Shown: positions 1 to 10,521 of the stretch, piece after piece
Position numbering within the stretch: the stretch's first letter is position 1
Layout: every line of letters starts with the position of its first letter
Assembly (NCBI GenBank): GCA_023653785.1
Contig: JAMKCH010011746.1
Location: 94,086 to 158,085, forward strand
Direction: 5' to 3'
DNA: 64,000 nucleotides
Source: Ophioderma brevispina
Taxonomy: Eukaryota > Echinodermata > Ophiuroidea > Amphilepidida > Ophiodermatidae
Notes under the pieces: generated by a model
What the model was told of the DNA's origin: nothing
Seen by the model: only the letters and a program-made list of their open reading frames with translations
Databases searched by the model: none
Made by a program: the position numbers and the translations under genes

Positions 1-174
1 CCCATATAGGCCACTGTGCTGTAATTTCTGTCTGTTTACAGACAGAAAATACAAAATAGCAAATTCTTTCCAATACGATAGAATTTGTACGTAAGATTAG
101 GTACACATGGATTACTAAGGCTAATTCTTTTAGGTAATCATGGGGAACAAGATTGTGGATCATGAAATGCCCCT
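1..174 (+). repeat. Dispersed repeat RA, copy 1 (cut by window edge)
   Basis: This stretch matches 15,239-15,436 almost base for base in order: a small palindrome (TCTGTCTGTTTACAGACAGA), a run ending ACACATGGATTACTAAGGC, then GTGGATCATGAAATGCCCC. A short third piece lies near 30,815-30,855. The 5' end is outside the window. The family is not recognised and no coding content is seen. Similarity between copies is seen directly; a transposon origin is inference. Confidence 0.75.
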
Positions 175-364
175 CTAAGCTAATTCCTCCAGTGGATTGG
201 ATATTAGCCCCTTGGATACTTCCATATAATCTACCTGATTTAGGCTGATTGGCTTATTACAGGACACAACACGAGATAGCCCTCTGAGCTCCTCTGAGTA
301 ACCAATCAAAATAGTGCTTGTATATCTCTCTGTAAACCATACCGCCATTCTTACTGCTGATTTG

Positions 365-445
365 CTCATTACATGATATTACCTCACAAGTGACCAATCA
401 AAATGTGCAGAAGCCTGATAAATAGACAGGTGTTGCCCAGGTGAA
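365..445 (+). promoter_or_regulatory. Recurrent CCAAT plus TATA-like module
   Basis: A segment reading ATGATATTACC, then GACCAATCAAAA, then a TATA-like GATAAATAGA about 25 bases later. Related segments occur at about 270-345, 6,967-7,050 and 18,898-18,985, the last with a strong TATATATAAG. The arrangement resembles a pol II core promoter, but no gene follows any copy. It may simply be part of an old repeat. Promoter function is inference and weakly supported. Confidence 0.2.
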
Positions 446-505
446 AGAATCATGGCTTATATCATTTTCATAATTTCATTCACTCCTGTTAGAAAATTTT
501 TTGAA

Positions 506-704
506 CAGTGTAGTGCAACTTCTTTTTCTGGGGGAAACAGGGAAAAGTGAATTTTTTTTGTGAAAAAGTAAAAAAATATTTGGGATTTTAAACCATTTTG
601 GCCCCACATTGGATTTTTACCAAAATTTGGTAATTCTTTGGGAGGGGCAAGACAAAAATAAGGCTGGGGAAATTGCCCCTCGACCCCTTCTGGTTCCGCC
701 CCTG
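506..704. mobile_element. hAT-like MITE, 199 bp
   Basis: The ends are inverted: CAGTGTAGTGCAACTTC on the left and the complement of CAGGGGCGGAACCAGAAG on the right. The flanks are TTTTTGAA and TATTTGAA, an 8-bp target-site duplication with one mismatch, which is the length typical of hAT transposons. The inside is T/G-rich and non-coding. It belongs with other CAGGGGCGG-ended elements here (19,319; 27,482; 58,420). Confidence 0.6.
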
Positions 705-1353
705 TATTTGAAGAAATAATTTCTGAAATTTAAAAGAATACAGAGAAAACACTCTTAGTTCAGGAATGCACTTCTACTCTTCAGATTTTCAGCCCTTCTT
801 TTAGCAATGTCGTTTACTAGATCAAACTGATTCGGAGCACCCCCTGGGTCTTTCCCCTTATCTGTTGTGTTTGGCGTTTAACCATTGGCAAATGCTTAAT
901 CAGTCTGGAAGTGTGTTATACAAATGCTAATAAATAGATAAACAAGGTATAAGAAAAAATAAAGACGTGTGGATTATGTGCTTGTGGTTTTCGAGATGTG
1001 GAGATCCCTGGTGGACCACAATCACCCTTGCGACTGCAATCTCATCAAAGCTGCTGACTTCTAAAGGGGAAGCCTTGGAGATTTGACTCTATAAGGAAAA
1101 GTGTTAAAATTGTCTAGTATTCATATTGAAATTTGTAGAGTGATGATTGCCAAATGAATTCTTGAAATGCAATATCCTTGAGTTAACCTTTTTTTGTTGT
1201 TGTTATTGTTTTTTTTCCCTTAAAGTAGATATTGGGAAGATGACTATGTTGCTTTTTAGTCAGCAGGTTGCAGTCTATATGCCTCTGTGACAGCACTATT
1301 TTATGCTGATTGCTTCATGCTAAAAGAGACCCACAGTGATTACACAGCCATTT
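705..1353. other. Unassigned AT-rich DNA
   Basis: No coding potential, RNA gene or repeat partner recognised in this stretch. It holds T-rich runs near 1,190-1,220 only. Confidence 0.4.
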
Positions 1354-1630
1354 TTATCCCCCTGGCTTGAAAAGCAGAGGGGGATATTGCGAGGGTGCAA
1401 ATATCCGTATGTGTATGTATGTATGTGTATGTGTGTGTGTTCCAGTTTGGTTAGGTTTTCGTTTTTCGCGTCTCCTTCGAAAAGTTTAAGTCCGATTTAA
1501 ACCAGACTTGGGGTTAAGGTGCAATAGGGTTTCCTACATGTGTGGATGATGTCAAAGGTCATGGACCAAGGTCAAAGGTCATCTGAGGTCATGTTCCAGA
1601 CTGCCATCTTGCCAGGGGGGATGACGCAGT
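1354..1630 (+). mobile_element. DR1-bearing inverted-repeat element, copy 1
   Basis: The ends are a short inverted pair, TATCCCCCTGGC and GCCAGGGGGGATGA. Inside are a GT-rich microsatellite (about 1,411-1,440) and a run of AGGTCA half-sites, including a perfect AGGTCAAAGGTCA at 1,569-1,581. A second copy lies at 5,079-5,372, and a related repeat with the same inner motif lies at 16,344-16,755. Non-coding. The transposon class is not assigned. Confidence 0.6.
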
Positions 1631-1675
1631 TTACTTGAGTATTTTTTTACTTGTGTGGTAGCCTATGCAGCAGCT

Positions 1676-2250
1676 ATACTGTGTCTACTACACAGTACAC
1701 ACTGGGGTAGTTGCGATGCAGTAGCTGCAAGATAGGGCTTGCAAAGTACACAGTTATTAGGCCAAGTAAAAAAATAAAACAGTTGATCGTCCGGACTTTT
1801 GGAAAAAGTTGGTGAGGGAGGCCTTTATTATTTGTTATTTTTTTATTTGTTTTCAAAGATGGCCGCCATGTCTAAGATGGCCACCATGATATATTTGAAG
1901 ATTGTGCTTGCGTTGTGAAAATAGTAGTACCTTATGTAAGAAGGTTGAAGAAATTGCTCAACAAAATGTAGGATACTCTTTAAAATGGGTATGAGAGTTC
2001 AATAGTGCTCCAATATTTTTTGACTTCATTTTTCCCCTTTTTTAGACTTCTTTTTGGTGGTGTTGTTGCTTTTTTAAAAAAATAACAAAGAACAAACAAA
2101 TTGTTGCAGCTTCCAAAATTGGAGCGAGCAGGGACGATCAACTGGTTTATTTTTTTACTTGGCGTTAGGTATACAGTGATGTGTCTACTCTACATTACCT
2201 ACCCCAATGGCTACCCTGTAGTTGCCCACTAGGTGGAGAGAAGGTGGATA
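1676..2250. mobile_element. Inverted-repeat element with 34-bp arms
   Basis: The segment at 1,761-1,795 (CCAAGTAAAAAAATAAAAC then AGTTGATCGTCC) is the near-perfect reverse complement of 2,131-2,163. Both arms adjoin stretches containing GTGTCTACT and CTACCCC. The middle has a duplicated AAGATGGCC motif at about 1,856-1,890. Element boundaries are uncertain. No coding content. Confidence 0.4.
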
Positions 2251-2411
2251 TGGTGTAGACAGTAGACACGCCAGGACGCTAGGATGCCATTTTGAATGAA
2301 ATGAGGGTGCTATACACTTGTTCTCTGTTCAGCATTTTTTATCATTTTTTAGGAAAATCATTATGAAATTCAAATTGGGCATCATAAAAAAAAACCATAT
2401 TGATGCACTTT

Positions 2412-3830
2412 TATAGTAGATTCAACCCATCGTGTCACCGAAGGAAAAGTTTTGGACAGCGTCGATTCGCTGGGAGAGGAGGCAGAATATGTGGCCCGGT
2501 TCACCTGTTTCATGAATGAACTAAGATAATCTGGCCTTTGAGTTTACATGGAGAGTGCAAAGACTTTTGTGTTCCTTTGTATCCAAACACAGCTATACTC
2601 GATTCGCGCTGATATAGGGACAACCTGTACTTTTTTACGGGCGAGAGCTATTTGTGAGGGGCGCACAGCAATTAAACTTTGTAGCACTCCTAGTCCGTGC
2701 GTTCGTAATACTGTGTGTTCTACGGTCAATACAATGTGCAGTGGTCAAAACACAGAGGGTCACTGGTAAAGGTAATGTATGTTAATATGTGAAATACTAC
2801 CTGTATGAGGCAGGTGCGCTATTCAATCCTGAATATGGTAACAAAGGTTTTCGCGCTGTCCTCGCAGGTGATATGGGGCCTCATCATTACTTTCATACAT
2901 TACCTAAACTAATACGACTAATACAATAGTCAATACCCACTCAAAGATGGTCCAATGTAGTTCTTAATAGTTGAAGCACGTTGAATGAAATATTTGAATA
3001 TGAAAACCTTGGCCTAAACACATAAAAAACGCAAACACAATTGTGTAATTAACGTCGCCTAAAAAATCGGGAACTTTGTCAGTGTTCATTTAGGAACAAT
3101 GTAGACGGACCAAACATTATGAACATACCATGTATAGTGCCCAGCAGGAATTTAATTATTTTCCCATCTGTTTAATTCTAAATATCATTTTCAATTCATT
3201 AATTCTAATGCCATATTCTTAAACACTTGCAATCAAAATTCTTAACATCTTGAAACATTTAAAAGATAGCGTTTTCGCAGTGACCACAGAAAATCGTTTA
3301 ATTCCTAAACATCGTTTTAAAGTGAAGTCACAGTACAGTGAAGTGATGTGAATGATTTATAAATCAATTGTATTAAAACTACAAAATTCAATTCTGGAAA
3401 GTACAGTAAACAAAATTAAGTTTTGTACTTGGCCCTTTTCCTTTCAAGGCACTTTCTATTGTTAGGCAGCGAAGCGACTTCTTGGATAGATTAAAATGCT
3501 TCTTCCCTATTTCACCTAATGGATATGACCCAAAACTTTTCCCCAGCTCCTATATCAGCGCGAATCGAGTATAAACATGGGCGCTCAAAAGTCAATAACA
3601 TTCAACTCACCTTACATTGAATACCAATGAGAAGCCAATGGGAGTTGAAAATGCGTACGTTGATTTGAATGGTTTCATTAAGCACAGAATTGATTTTCTC
3701 TGCTATCGGAATTTATGCTTCAATAGATTTAGCGTAGAATTTTAATTTCCATCCACTGCACACCCCCTCATTCAATGCCAATACCTTCGGAAAAGTACTA
3801 GAGGTGACACGATAGGTTGAATCTACTATA
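2412..3830. mobile_element. Inverted-repeat DNA element, 1.4 kb
   Basis: The termini are a 28-bp inverted pair: 2,412-2,439 (TATAGTAGATTCAACCCATC then GTGTCACC) and 3,803-3,830, differing at one base. A second, perfect 25-bp inverted pair sits further in at 2,594-2,618 and 3,549-3,573 (core GATTCGCGCTGATATAGG). The unique interior of about 930 bp shows no transposase, so this is most likely a non-autonomous element. The class is unknown because no clear target-site duplication was found. Confidence 0.55.
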
Positions 3831-4717
3831 ATAAAAATGCAAATATATGCCAAAAATGTCTAAAAAACAAAATTGACCATACCATGCGTGCTGAGAGCTG
3901 ATGTAACCGTGTATCTACTCTGTGATGGTGCAGACAGCTTCTGTGTGATGTGTGTTTACACTCTTGTCTATGCAGCACAACACATAGAATCCTGGCCAGT
4001 GAGGTACGTCTAGTGGGCAGGTAATCTGTGGTATCTGTGTGATTACTACCGTGAGGAAATTGGTCATGTACGGTTTCTTGTTTTGTTCACAAGTGTATGG
4101 TGGCCAAACTCCATTCGATTTAGCATCTCACCAAAAGAATCATGGTTTTTAAATAAAATATAGCTTGATATTCAGAATTTTTGTCAAGAGTTCAGGTATA
4201 CATGTTAAACCAATGATGTTATCACCTGTTGTTCACTTGTCCACCATTCTGCTTGCCCTCGGTTGACCCAACAGGTACAATGAGACCGGGTTTTCTTTTG
4301 GTTGTAGTACCATGCTCCTTACGAAAAAAGCATGGTTACAGAACTACTTGTGTATGAGAGTTGTGGAGTGCCAGATCGTGTGAAACGCATTTCAATAAGG
4401 AATAAACCCCAAACTCGTTCTAACCTTGTCTTCATGGCCAAATTCCCATTGAAAAATGTTTGTGTTTTATCACGATGGTGTTATGTCACTACATATTGAA
4501 AAGGAGAGCAGAATTTAATCTAACCAATAGTTTTAATATCCCTAATGTCCCTTAACTGCATCTAAATGCGTTTTTGAAAAAATCACGGAGCAGACCCCTG
4601 CCTTGTTTTAGGGGGAATTGCCCCAAGATCTAACAAGAAGTCTTTCAAAGCAATTTCTTTTGAAAAATTACAGAAATGTTTTTGTTCATGGACCTATTAA
4701 GTACTTTTTATCTCTAG
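3831..4717. other. Unassigned DNA
   Basis: No gene or repeat partner recognised. The last bases, a pyrimidine-rich TACTTTTTATCTCTAG, look like a 3' splice site for the candidate exon that follows. Confidence 0.35.
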
Positions 4718-4841
4718 GATCAATGAAGGTATTACAGAGCAACTGAAGGACGAGCATTACATTATGGGATACAGTGATATTCCCCTTGGAGGTTGTGTAA
4801 ACAGATTGGTGTCATTTGAGATTTCTTTGCTGTATGACTAA
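4718..4841 (+). other. Candidate terminal coding exon (unrecognised)
   Basis: After a polypyrimidine-AG (TTTTTATCTCTAG) there are 40 open codons from 4,719, ending in TAA at 4,839-4,841. The translation begins INEGITEQLKDEHYIMGYSD and has a balanced composition (acidic, basic and hydrophobic residues mixed) unlike the low-complexity frames around it. I do not recognise the protein. No matching upstream exon or splice donor was identified, and 40 codons can be open by chance in DNA of this composition. It is offered only as a candidate. Confidence 0.2.
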
Positions 4842-5078
4842 AACTTATACCCAATTGGTGGGAAACTCTATCCCAGGGGGAGCTGGACATGGCATAAGAT
4901 GAGAATCAATAGTTTTCATACATCAATGAATTCATCTTTGGGGAAATGTTGGAACCTTTTGAAGAACTTCTGTGAAATGATTTACCCATGCCCCTCATGC
5001 GATACTGACTATTTCATGCAGCTTATTGCTCCAGTATTGATTGATGATTATGGGGAATGATAGAAAGATATGTTGTTT

Positions 5079-5372
5079 TTATCCCCCTTGCTTGGAAAGC
5101 AGAAGGGTGATTTTGCGAGAGTGCACATGTCTGTATGCTTGTGTGTGTGTTCCAGTTTGGTTATAGGTTTCTTTGTATGTGTGTGTTCCAGTATGGTTAG
5201 GTTTTTGTTTTTCAGGTCTTTGAGAAAAGTTGAAGTCTGATTTAAACCAGATGAGTTTAAGGTGCACTAGGGGTTCCTTCATATGAAGATGATGTCAAAG
5301 GTCATGGACCAAGGTCAAAGGCCATCTGAGGTCATGTTCCATACTGCCATTTTGCCAGGGGGATCATGCAAG
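5079..5372 (+). mobile_element. DR1-bearing inverted-repeat element, copy 2
   Basis: Same family as 1,354-1,630. The ends are ATCCCCCTTGC and GCCAGGGGGATCA. It has the same GTGTGTGTTCCAGTTTGGTT segment and the same chain of AGGTCA half-sites, here with one altered base (AGGTCAAAGGCCA at 5,312-5,324). The copies differ by substitutions and short indels, so they are old or poorly sequenced. Confidence 0.6.
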
Positions 5373-5736
5373 TTTACTTGCTGTATTTTTTATATGTATC
5401 ATTCTTGACCTTAACAAAAGGACCCCCCCTTTTATACTTTTTAAAATACTAACAACAATAACAATATCTTTCTTAATTTTGATTTGATTATAAAGGTTTT
5501 TGTTCAGATTATTGGATTGTGTTCTCTGCCTGTCACTTGCATGCATTATCACCAAGTACCTTGGGGAAACAAACTTGCGTGCTGATAGTAGAAGTGATAA
5601 GCACATTCAGTACAAGGCCCTGTTCACTATAGCTAATATTGATGCAAAGTTGTGTATGTACTATAGCGCATCGTACACTGGCCCGGATCTCTCAGCCATT
5701 ACTACTAGTGCTTGTTACAGCGCGTTTATCAGGGTG
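5373..5736. other. Unassigned DNA
   Basis: A C-run at about 5,423 and A/T-rich sequence. An open frame starts near 5,500 and runs into the following SINE; it looks like chance and is not a credible gene. Confidence 0.3.
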
Positions 5737-5912
5737 GCCTGGGTCTGCTTAGTGGTTAGAGCATTCCCCTTGTGTGCGAAGTCCGGGGTTCAATTCCCCT
5801 GCCCAGGCGTGGTGTGCACCCTTTGGCAATGTTTATATGTCCATGTCCATAATTGTTAGCCAGTGTCTAGTATGCGATTCGTGTTTCTTTCTCCACTTAA
5901 AAAATAATAATT
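5737..5912 (+). mobile_element. tRNA-derived SINE
   Basis: The head at 5,737-5,808 looks like a tRNA. GCCTGGG and CCCAGGC could pair as an acceptor stem, TGCTTAGTGGTTAGAGCA fits box A and the D arm, and GGTTCAATTCC fits box B and the T loop. The T stem is off by a base and the anticodon arm is weak, so this is not a functional tRNA. It continues as GCACCCTTTGGCAATG, which resembles the body of invertebrate tRNA-SINEs, and ends in an A/T-rich tail near 5,900. Transcription by pol III from the internal boxes is family knowledge and not shown here. Confidence 0.6.
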
Positions 5913-6094
5913 GATGTTAACCAATTAAAACAAGTTTATCTGTATCCGAGAAATAACTTGCTTACAATTGGAGCATGAGAAAAATTAAAATACCTTTCAT
6001 CTGACTATCAACATTGATACTGGTAAATCAGAGGGTTCCAAGGGCATGGGCAAGTAACCTTTATCTATAGCCCTTCTTGTTCTTCTTAGCGTTT

Positions 6095-6516
6095 CCACAG
6101 TCATTAGTAATGGCTTATGATGGTGGGCGTCAGGATTTATTCAACTGAGTAAGCTGATTCGGGGCCGTGTGATCCATGATCGGACGCTCCTAACATGGCC
6201 CGCTGTTGAGACTGGGGCGGATTGGGAACAAGTCACCGTGATTTTTTACACCCTACCTCTTATTCGACCTGACTGTAATGTACATGTATGCAGTTGATGA
6301 TCTCTGTAAACGGGACCAACGGCTTAACGTCCCCTCCTCCAATTCCAAGGGACCGGGCGGAATTTGTATTCTGTATTTAATCAATAGCTCGTATACAGAT
6401 TAAATCCGATTGAGCACCCATTAAATCCATGCAAGTGACCCCACTGGGATCGAACCCGGAATTTTTTGTAAATATTGCGCCACAATCAAGCACCCTGACC
6501 GCTAGGCCACGCTTCC
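6095..6516 (-). mobile_element. tRNA-derived SINE, family S, minus copy
   Basis: Read on the minus strand, a tRNA-like head has box A (GTGGCCTAGCGG, about 6,500-6,511) and box B (GGGTTCGATCCC, 6,446-6,457). A body of about 350 bp follows. Blocks such as GGGGACGTTAAGCCGT and GCCATGTTAGGAGCGTCC are shared with the plus-strand copy at 21,584-22,065 in the same order. The two define a family of about 420-480 bp. The body is non-coding. Confidence 0.7.
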
Positions 6517-6761
6517 CATAGCCTGATAACCCCCAAAGCTCTCAGGAAGCTTCATTTCCATTGGTTCCATAGTTGTTGGTGGGATTGGAACAGTCCAGGC
6601 TATACTACAACAAATAAGCATAAATTGTTTTTATCTTTCCGGCACATAAAAGTAAACGGCATGAATATACTCAAGCCATGTAGAAAATTGTGCGTATCAC
6701 ACAAAATATACAAACTATGTCTATTGTGTTGTCATGTGCCTATAATGTATTGGTTTGTGCG

Positions 6762-6842
6762 GTTTGAGTCGCCAGCCTGATTAGTGCTGATCAAACAGAC
6801 TAATGTAACCCGAGGACCGACAGCTTTACATCCCCTCTGATG
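6762..6842 (-). mobile_element. SINE family S fragment
   Basis: The minus strand contains a degraded AGAGGGGATGTAAAGCTGTC followed by GGTCCTCGGG, matching the body of the SINEs at 6,095 and 21,584. The head is absent, so this is a truncated or worn copy. Confidence 0.45.
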
Positions 6843-6859
6843 GATGAGTTAATTTATGG

Positions 6860-7427
6860 TTTGTATAGACCCCAAATTTCAAAACTTTTCGTGGAAAATT
6901 ATTGTACAATACCAAAATGCCCTAAATGTCATTCCAATCCACTATTCTTACAGAATCCCTGATTTGTTTCATTAAATGATATTTCCTTCCGGTAACCAAT
7001 CAACATAGTTCTAAGAAGCCGTTAGATATGCAGGTGTCCAATGGGTTGTTAAAATTAACATTTTTATAATTTTAGGTTGTTTTTTTGTTTTAAAATTTGT
7101 TATATTTCAACGATTATTGTTGTTTTAGTACAACTTTAGAATCAATCTTTTGGAGGAATAATTGCTACAATCCTAAAGGAAGAATGATTTTATCAGAATC
7201 ATGAAGGAGTCTACGAGACTGAATTGAAGGAGGTAGAGTGACAGTCATACAAATCGGACACCTTGAAATGTAACAACATTCACTATATTAGGCTCAAAAG
7301 TTTAGTAATGGACCCCCCCCCCATGAATGATCGTTTTAGCATAACAGGGATTGATGTGGACACACACTTGTTTATATCAGATTTTAAAATGTCAATTTCA
7401 TCAAACCATACCATATCAGTTTACTGA
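6860..7427. other. Unassigned DNA with CCAAT module
   Basis: Contains one copy of the CCAAT module at about 6,967-7,050 (GGTAACCAATCAACATAG) and a C-run at 7,313-7,321. Nothing else recognised. Confidence 0.35.
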
Positions 7428-7928
7428 CAGTTTACACAGACATATTGATGCCTAGACTTGAGAGGCGCTTGATTTCTATTTTAAAGGTGCAACGAGAGAT
7501 TTCACATAAAGGTATCCCTATCTCCCCTAAAAAAAATTGGAAAGTACTGATTTTTGGCCTTGTGTATAGCTTTCCCTCAATATACCCCCATCTGAAAGGA
7601 TGAAGCTGAGAAATATTTCGTTGGTACAAAAATTGTTTAAATTTTAATTCGGATAGGAGCAAATACGAAATCAGCCTATGTTTTATATAAATATAAGCAA
7701 ATCCAAAATCACCTTTACTTTCTTGTATTTTTAAGACAGTTCTACAGCCCAAATACAAGTAATTCTATGTTGTCTAATCTATATGACAAGTACTATTTGA
7801 CACAAATTTGGGTGCCTCAAAATCTCTTTTTTGCACCTTTAAGACGAGTTTACACAGACATTATTGATGCCCGAGAAGTTGAGAGGCTGCTGATTATTTT
7901 AAGGTTGCAAGAAAAGATTTGGCAAAAT
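7428..7928. repeat. Direct repeats bracketing a MITE
   Basis: About 70 bp at 7,428-7,505 (GTTTACACAGACATATTGAT, then GAGAGGCGCTTGATT) recurs at 7,849-7,928 with small differences. The repeats flank the MITE at 7,481-7,842 and overlap its left end, so the event looks like a local duplication that included the element edge and not a simple target-site duplication. Confidence 0.5.
7481..7842 (-). mobile_element. MITE family M1, 362 bp
   Basis: The termini are inverted: TTAAAGGTGCAACGAGAGAT and the complement of AATCTCTTTTTTGCACCTTT. Three other copies are in the window (19,248-19,750; about 36,470-36,840; 42,757-43,104), all in the opposite orientation. They share an internal GCTCCTAT, a GGTACCAAAGAA-like block and AATCCTTTCAGATG. 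No transposase is encoded; this is a non-autonomous DNA element. Confidence 0.7.
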
Positions 7929-7929
7929 T

Positions 7930-8272
7930 GATGTTAAATGATCACTTATTAGAAAAGCGCATCGAAAGTTGGAGGGTATGTTCCGTAACCCGCCCGTGTT
8001 ATGATTTCTGCCCGTGTGTTTGAGATGCTGAAATCCCTAAACTGTTAATTATTTTGTATTTCAAAGAAAATAATCAAACGGTTTCTTCTTTTGATCGCAT
8101 CTTGTGATGTGATTTTAGTAGATTTAAACCAAAGGACAGTGGCCCCCAAAATCATTTCTAAATGTAGGGTTGTTTGACGCAATATTGTAGATATAAGAGC
8201 ACGCTTTTTGAAGGTTGGTTGAAAGGCTGTGCTGCAAACTTCATAATAATGAATAGGAAATAATTGCCTCAT
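7930..8272. other. Unassigned DNA
   Basis: AT-rich, no recognisable gene or repeat. Confidence 0.3.
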
Positions 8273-9502
8273 TATGATTTTGCAAAGAACTGTACGGGAA
8301 ACAAAACATTGACTTTAATTGGCCTTAATATTGTATACATTGTAGACATGGACAAAGATTGTTTAAATGTTTAGATTATGTTCAGAATGTCTCTAAATAT
8401 GTCACATGTGAACACTTTTTGCTATAAGACTTCATGTATGTATTATTTTATGCAGAAAACCATGAGATGCAAAAATAACCACTTTACTCTGCATGTTTAT
8501 TCTCTTTATTCTCAGGATTTATGCAATTTTGCGATGTAGATCTTAAAAGTTGAGTCAACAAAACATCTCATCTAGATGCAGTTTACATATTTTGGCTTCC
8601 TCTTTTGTTGTTTCCCTTTACTTAAATGAAATGCAATACTCATCCTGAATCACCTTAACCCCTGTACAGCAACTGTACTATGATTTGCAAAAACTGTTAC
8701 GGGAAACATAACATTGACTTTCATTGGCCTTATATATTGTATACATTGTAGAATGACAAAGATTGGTTTAAATGTTTAGATTATGTTCAGAATGTCTTCT
8801 AAATATGTCACATTTGAACACTTTTTGCTATAAGACTTCATGTATGTATTATTTTATGCAGAAAACATGAGATGCAAAAATAACACTTGTACTCTGCATG
8901 TATTCTCTTTATATCTCAGGATTTATGCAATTTTGCGATGTAGATCTTAAAAGTTGAGTCAACAAAACATCTCATCTAGATGCAGTTTACATATTTTGGC
9001 TTCCTCTTTTGTTGTTTCCCTTTACTTAATGAAATGCAATACTCATCCTGAATCACCTTAACCCCTGTACAGCAACTGTACTATGATTTGCAAAAAACTG
9101 TTACGGGAAACATAACATTGACTTCCATTTGGCCTTATATATTGTATACATTGTAGAATGACAAAGATTGTTTAAATGTTTAGATTATGTTCAGAATGTC
9201 TTCTAATATGTCACATTTGAACACTTTTTGCTATAAGACTTCATGTATGTATTATTTTATGCAGAAAACATGAGATGCAAAAAAACACTTGTGACGACTG
9301 CATGTTGTATTCTCTTTATCTCTCAGGATCCCCCTTATGCAATTTTGGATGTAGATCTTAAAAGTTGAGTCAACAAAAAGTCTCATCTAGATGCAGTTGA
9401 CATATTTGGGCTTCCTTTTGGTTTGGTTAAATTACTTAAATGGAAATGCATACTCATCTGAATCACCTTTTAACAAAAAACCCCCCCTGTACAGCAACTG
9501 TA
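8273..9502 (+). repeat. Tandem triplication, unit about 407 bp
   Basis: Three head-to-tail units: 8,273-8,679, 8,680-9,082 and 9,083-9,502. Each starts ATGATTTTGCAAA or ATGATTTGCAAAAA and ends CCTGTACAGCAACTGTA. Units 1 and 2 are nearly identical; unit 3 has more insertions, many in homopolymers. No open frame runs through a unit. Function unknown. Confidence 0.85.
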
Positions 9503-9690
9503 TGCATCTAAATTAGAAATTCCCACATAAAGGTCTCCCCACTAGCTTTATCTATATGGAAGCTAATAATCTTTATATGCTCTGATAGTGTCACTGGATA
9601 GTAGACTGCCCCTTATTCCCCCAGGAAATATTAGGTACTCAAGGAGTTGCTTTCATCTCAAACATAGAGTAAAGGGCCATGGGCCGACCA
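9503..9690 (+). repeat. Direct repeat D1, left copy
   Basis: Pairs with 10,228-10,385. Shared order: TTTTATCTA-like block, ATAATCTTTATATGCTCTG against ATAATCTTGTGTGTG, GTCACTGG, then TTAGGTACTCA. The copies lie about 730 bp apart in the same orientation. They could be remnants of long terminal repeats or of a tandem duplication; no retroelement coding sequence lies between them. Confidence 0.4.
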
Positions 9691-10227
9691 CTAATAGCCT
9701 CCTCGCCAGAAGCACAGATTTACCAGAATGTGGTGCAAAATTGGTATAAATTACCTATTTTTTATATTTTCCTCTGTAAAATCTAGGGTTAACAGATGTG
9801 TGGTTTGGATGTATGAGCCAAAATGTGCCCCAATTTGGTCAACGGCATCCTATGGGGATTACAAAATCCACCATTTTTAGCTTTTCATATCAAAACAGGT
9901 TTTAAATATCAGCATTGAAACTTTCCAGGTGGGGATTTGGGGATGAGACCATTCTACAAAATGAAAACTTTCATTTACTTAAATTGGGTCATCCCCCTTT
10001 AAAGAACCAAGACGGAGGTCATCATGATGTGACATACATTGTTGATAAAAGATAAGCGATGTTTAAAACAAATTGTTTATTGAAATGTTTAAAGATATCG
10101 TCTCATGGGCTGAAGTTTTTTAGTTTGTCTCTTGTGGTTGGTTTGGGAGGTTACCCCTTATATTGAAAACCAAACTTTTTCTTATGGAATATCCTTAACC
10201 CAGTTACAAGATATTCTGTTCAGCAAT

Positions 10228-10385
10228 TGAACGAAAGGTCCATATTAAAGTCTTCTCGGGTTAATTTTATCTACACTACAAGGAATCCTATAATCTTGTG
10301 TGTGTCACTGGCTAGGAGATGTTCCAACCACCCCCTGGGGCAAAGTTAGGTACTCAGGTGGCTCCCAAAATACCAAGGGCCAGAT
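10228..10385 (+). repeat. Direct repeat D1, right copy
   Basis: Same-orientation partner of 9,503-9,690, ending GTTAGGTACTCAGGTGGCTC. Divergence is high. Confidence 0.4.
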
Positions 10386-10521
10386 AGATTTCAGAACATG
10401 AGAGAAGTACACACGGTGTTATCTTGTGAAGTGTCTGGGCGGGGAGACCTTAACCTTGTTGCTGCCTCAAGTACTAAGGGCGATAGGAGAATCCGTGGTT
10501 ATCGTTGCAGCTGGCTATTTC

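Noticed and set aside
5737..5808. Functional tRNA gene
   Set aside because: The acceptor arms could pair, but the T stem is out of register, the anticodon stem is weak and a SINE-like body follows.
9503..10385. LTR retrotransposon with direct repeats as LTRs
   Set aside because: The repeats are only about 160 bp, much diverged, lack TG...CA ends, and no gag or pol remnant lies between them.
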